Part shown: positions 4,671-5,547 of the stretch, piece by piece
How positions within the stretch are numbered: the first letter of the stretch is position 1
Layout of the letters: every line of letters starts with the position of its first letter
Assembly: GCA_037445875.1 (NCBI GenBank)
Contig: JBBIJR010000130.1
Location: forward strand, 1-5,547
Direction of reading: 5' to 3'
Origin: JBBIJR01 sp037445875
Lineage (GTDB): Bacteria; CLD3; SB21
Length of the DNA: 5,547 bases
Notes under the pieces: generated by a model
Seen by the model: the letters and a program-made list of their open reading frames with translations, nothing else
Told to the model about the DNA's origin: nothing
Databases searched by the model: none
Position numbers and translations under genes: made by a program

Positions 4671-5547
4671 GCATACTTGTGGACAAGAAAACCCGCCTCG
4701 TTGTGCAGGGCATCACGGGAAAAGAAGGTACCTTTCATACCAGCCAGATGACCGAATACGGACCGTACGTGGTCGCCGGTGTGACACCCGGCAAGGGCGG
4801 AATGAAGTACGAGGGTAACGAGAAGGACCGCCTGAGGTACCCCGTTCCCGTATTCAACACGGTCTCGGACGCCGTGAAGGCCGCACGGGCCAACACGTCG
4901 GTCATTTTTGTTCCACCGTCCTTTGCTGCAGACGCGATCATCGAAGCCGCTGAGGCCGGCATCAAGATCATCGTGTGCATCACCGAGGGCATTCCGGCCG
5001 CGGACATGGTGCGCGTTTACGAGTACATAAAGGACAAAGGAGTGCACCTGGTTGGACCCAACTGTCCCGGTGTGATCACCCCGGGTGCATGCAAGGTCGG
5101 CATCATGCCCGCCTTTATCCACAAACCGGGCCGCATCGGAGTTATTTCGCGCTCCGGCACTCTGACCTACGAAGCCGTCGACCAGTTGACCAAACTGGGT
5201 ATCGGACAATCCACGTGTCTCGGAATCGGAGGCGATCCCGTCATCGGCACGCGGTTTATCGACGCGTTCAAACTCTTTGCGGAAGACAAAAACACGGACG
5301 GCATTGTGATGATCGGCGAGATCGGAGGAACCGCCGAGGAAGAGGCCGCCGCGTGGGTGAAAAGGAACTACAGGAAACCGGTGGTTGCCTTCATTGCTGG
5401 ACAAACGGCGCCTCCCGGCCGGCGGATGGGCCATGCCGGCGCGATCATCAGCGGCGGCAAAGGCACGGCGGCGGAAAAGATGAAAGCCCTCAGGGCGGCC
5501 GGCATCACGGTTGTTTCCAGTCCGGCGGAAATCGGCTCGACGATGAT
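4667..5547 (+). CDS. sucD: Succinyl-CoA synthetase (ADP/GDP-forming) alpha subunit, 3' end cut by window
   Basis: SucD forms, with the beta subunit SucC, the TCA-cycle enzyme that interconverts succinyl-CoA and succinate with phosphorylation of ADP or GDP. The frame is open from ATG 4667 to the window edge: 293 complete codons. The N-terminal CoA-binding Rossmann domain has GITGKEG at 15-21 and VTPGKGG at 39-45. The second, ligase-CoA domain holds GPNCPGVITP at 130-139, SRSGTLTYE at 161-169 and GIGGDPVIG at 186-194. The phosphohistidine is H256 in GRRMGHAGAII. E. coli SucD has 289 residues with His246, so this protein is nearly complete at the edge and slightly longer. A Shine-Dalgarno GAGGAG 8 bases upstream fixes the start. 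sucC does not lie upstream as in E. coli; it may lie downstream or elsewhere. The short length and the opening favour SucD over ATP-citrate lyase or citryl-CoA synthetase relatives. Confidence 0.96.
   Translation, partial: MSILVDKKTRLVVQGITGKEGTFHTSQMTEYGPYVVAGVTPGKGGMKYEGNEKDRLRYPVPVFNTVSDAVKAARANTSVIFVPPSFAADAIIEAAEAGIKIIVCITEGIPAADMVRVYEYIKDKGVHLVGPNCPGVITPGACKVGIMPAFIHKPGRIGVISRSGTLTYEAVDQLTKLGIGQSTCLGIGGDPVIGTRFIDAFKLFAEDKNTDGIVMIGEIGGTAEEEAAAWVKRNYRKPVVAFIAGQTAPPGRRMGHAGAIISGGKGTAAEKMKALRAAGITVVSSPAEIGSTM

Noticed and set aside
4664..5434. A 256-codon open frame on the minus strand
   Set aside because: It is antisense to the well-supported sucD gene and its His/Asp-rich composition is typical of an antisense shadow.

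Overview
The window carries seven recognisable genes in two divergent groups, plus one possible mini-ORF. No mobile element, CRISPR array, tRNA or rRNA was seen. Base composition is moderately GC-rich and even throughout, and long antisense open frames are shadows of real genes. A lipid A-type late acyltransferase points to a Gram-negative bacterium with an outer membrane. The promoter-like sites fit ordinary sigma-70 spacing. The phylum cannot be fixed from sequence alone; an uncultured FCB-type lineage would be compatible, but this is a weak inference.

Left part (1-3393, minus strand, read right to left). A tight cluster starts with a LipM-type octanoyltransferase (2635-3393). It continues with ribonuclease HI (2187-2642), whose likely TTG start overlaps the lipM end by 8 bases behind a strong Shine-Dalgarno sequence. 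A LpxL/HtrB-family lipid A acyltransferase follows (1342-2187), joined to rnhA by a TAATG stop/start overlap. After 58 bases comes a soluble REC-HisKA-HATPase sensor kinase (1-1283, C-terminal end cut by the window edge). It appears to have its own promoter, whose -35 box overlaps the acyltransferase stop codon.

Divergent intergenic region (3394-3490). This 97-base gap holds a convincing leftward promoter for the lipM cluster; any rightward promoter is poorly defined.

Right part (3491-5547, plus strand). pgsA and pgpA encode consecutive steps of phosphatidylglycerol synthesis: CDP-diacylglycerol to phosphatidylglycerophosphate to phosphatidylglycerol. They are followed by sucD, the succinyl-CoA synthetase alpha subunit, which runs off the right edge and has no sucC beside it on its upstream side. 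The 52-base gap between pgpA and sucD is spanned by a 19-codon open frame with ATGA overlaps at both ends.

Overall this is mostly a housekeeping region: envelope lipid synthesis on both sides, lipoate metabolism, RNA:DNA hybrid removal and a TCA-cycle enzyme. The kinase is the only gene with an unknown specific role. I did not find a convincing new biological system. The most interesting items are the kinase architecture and promoter, the double-ATGA mini-ORF, and the orphan placement of sucD.
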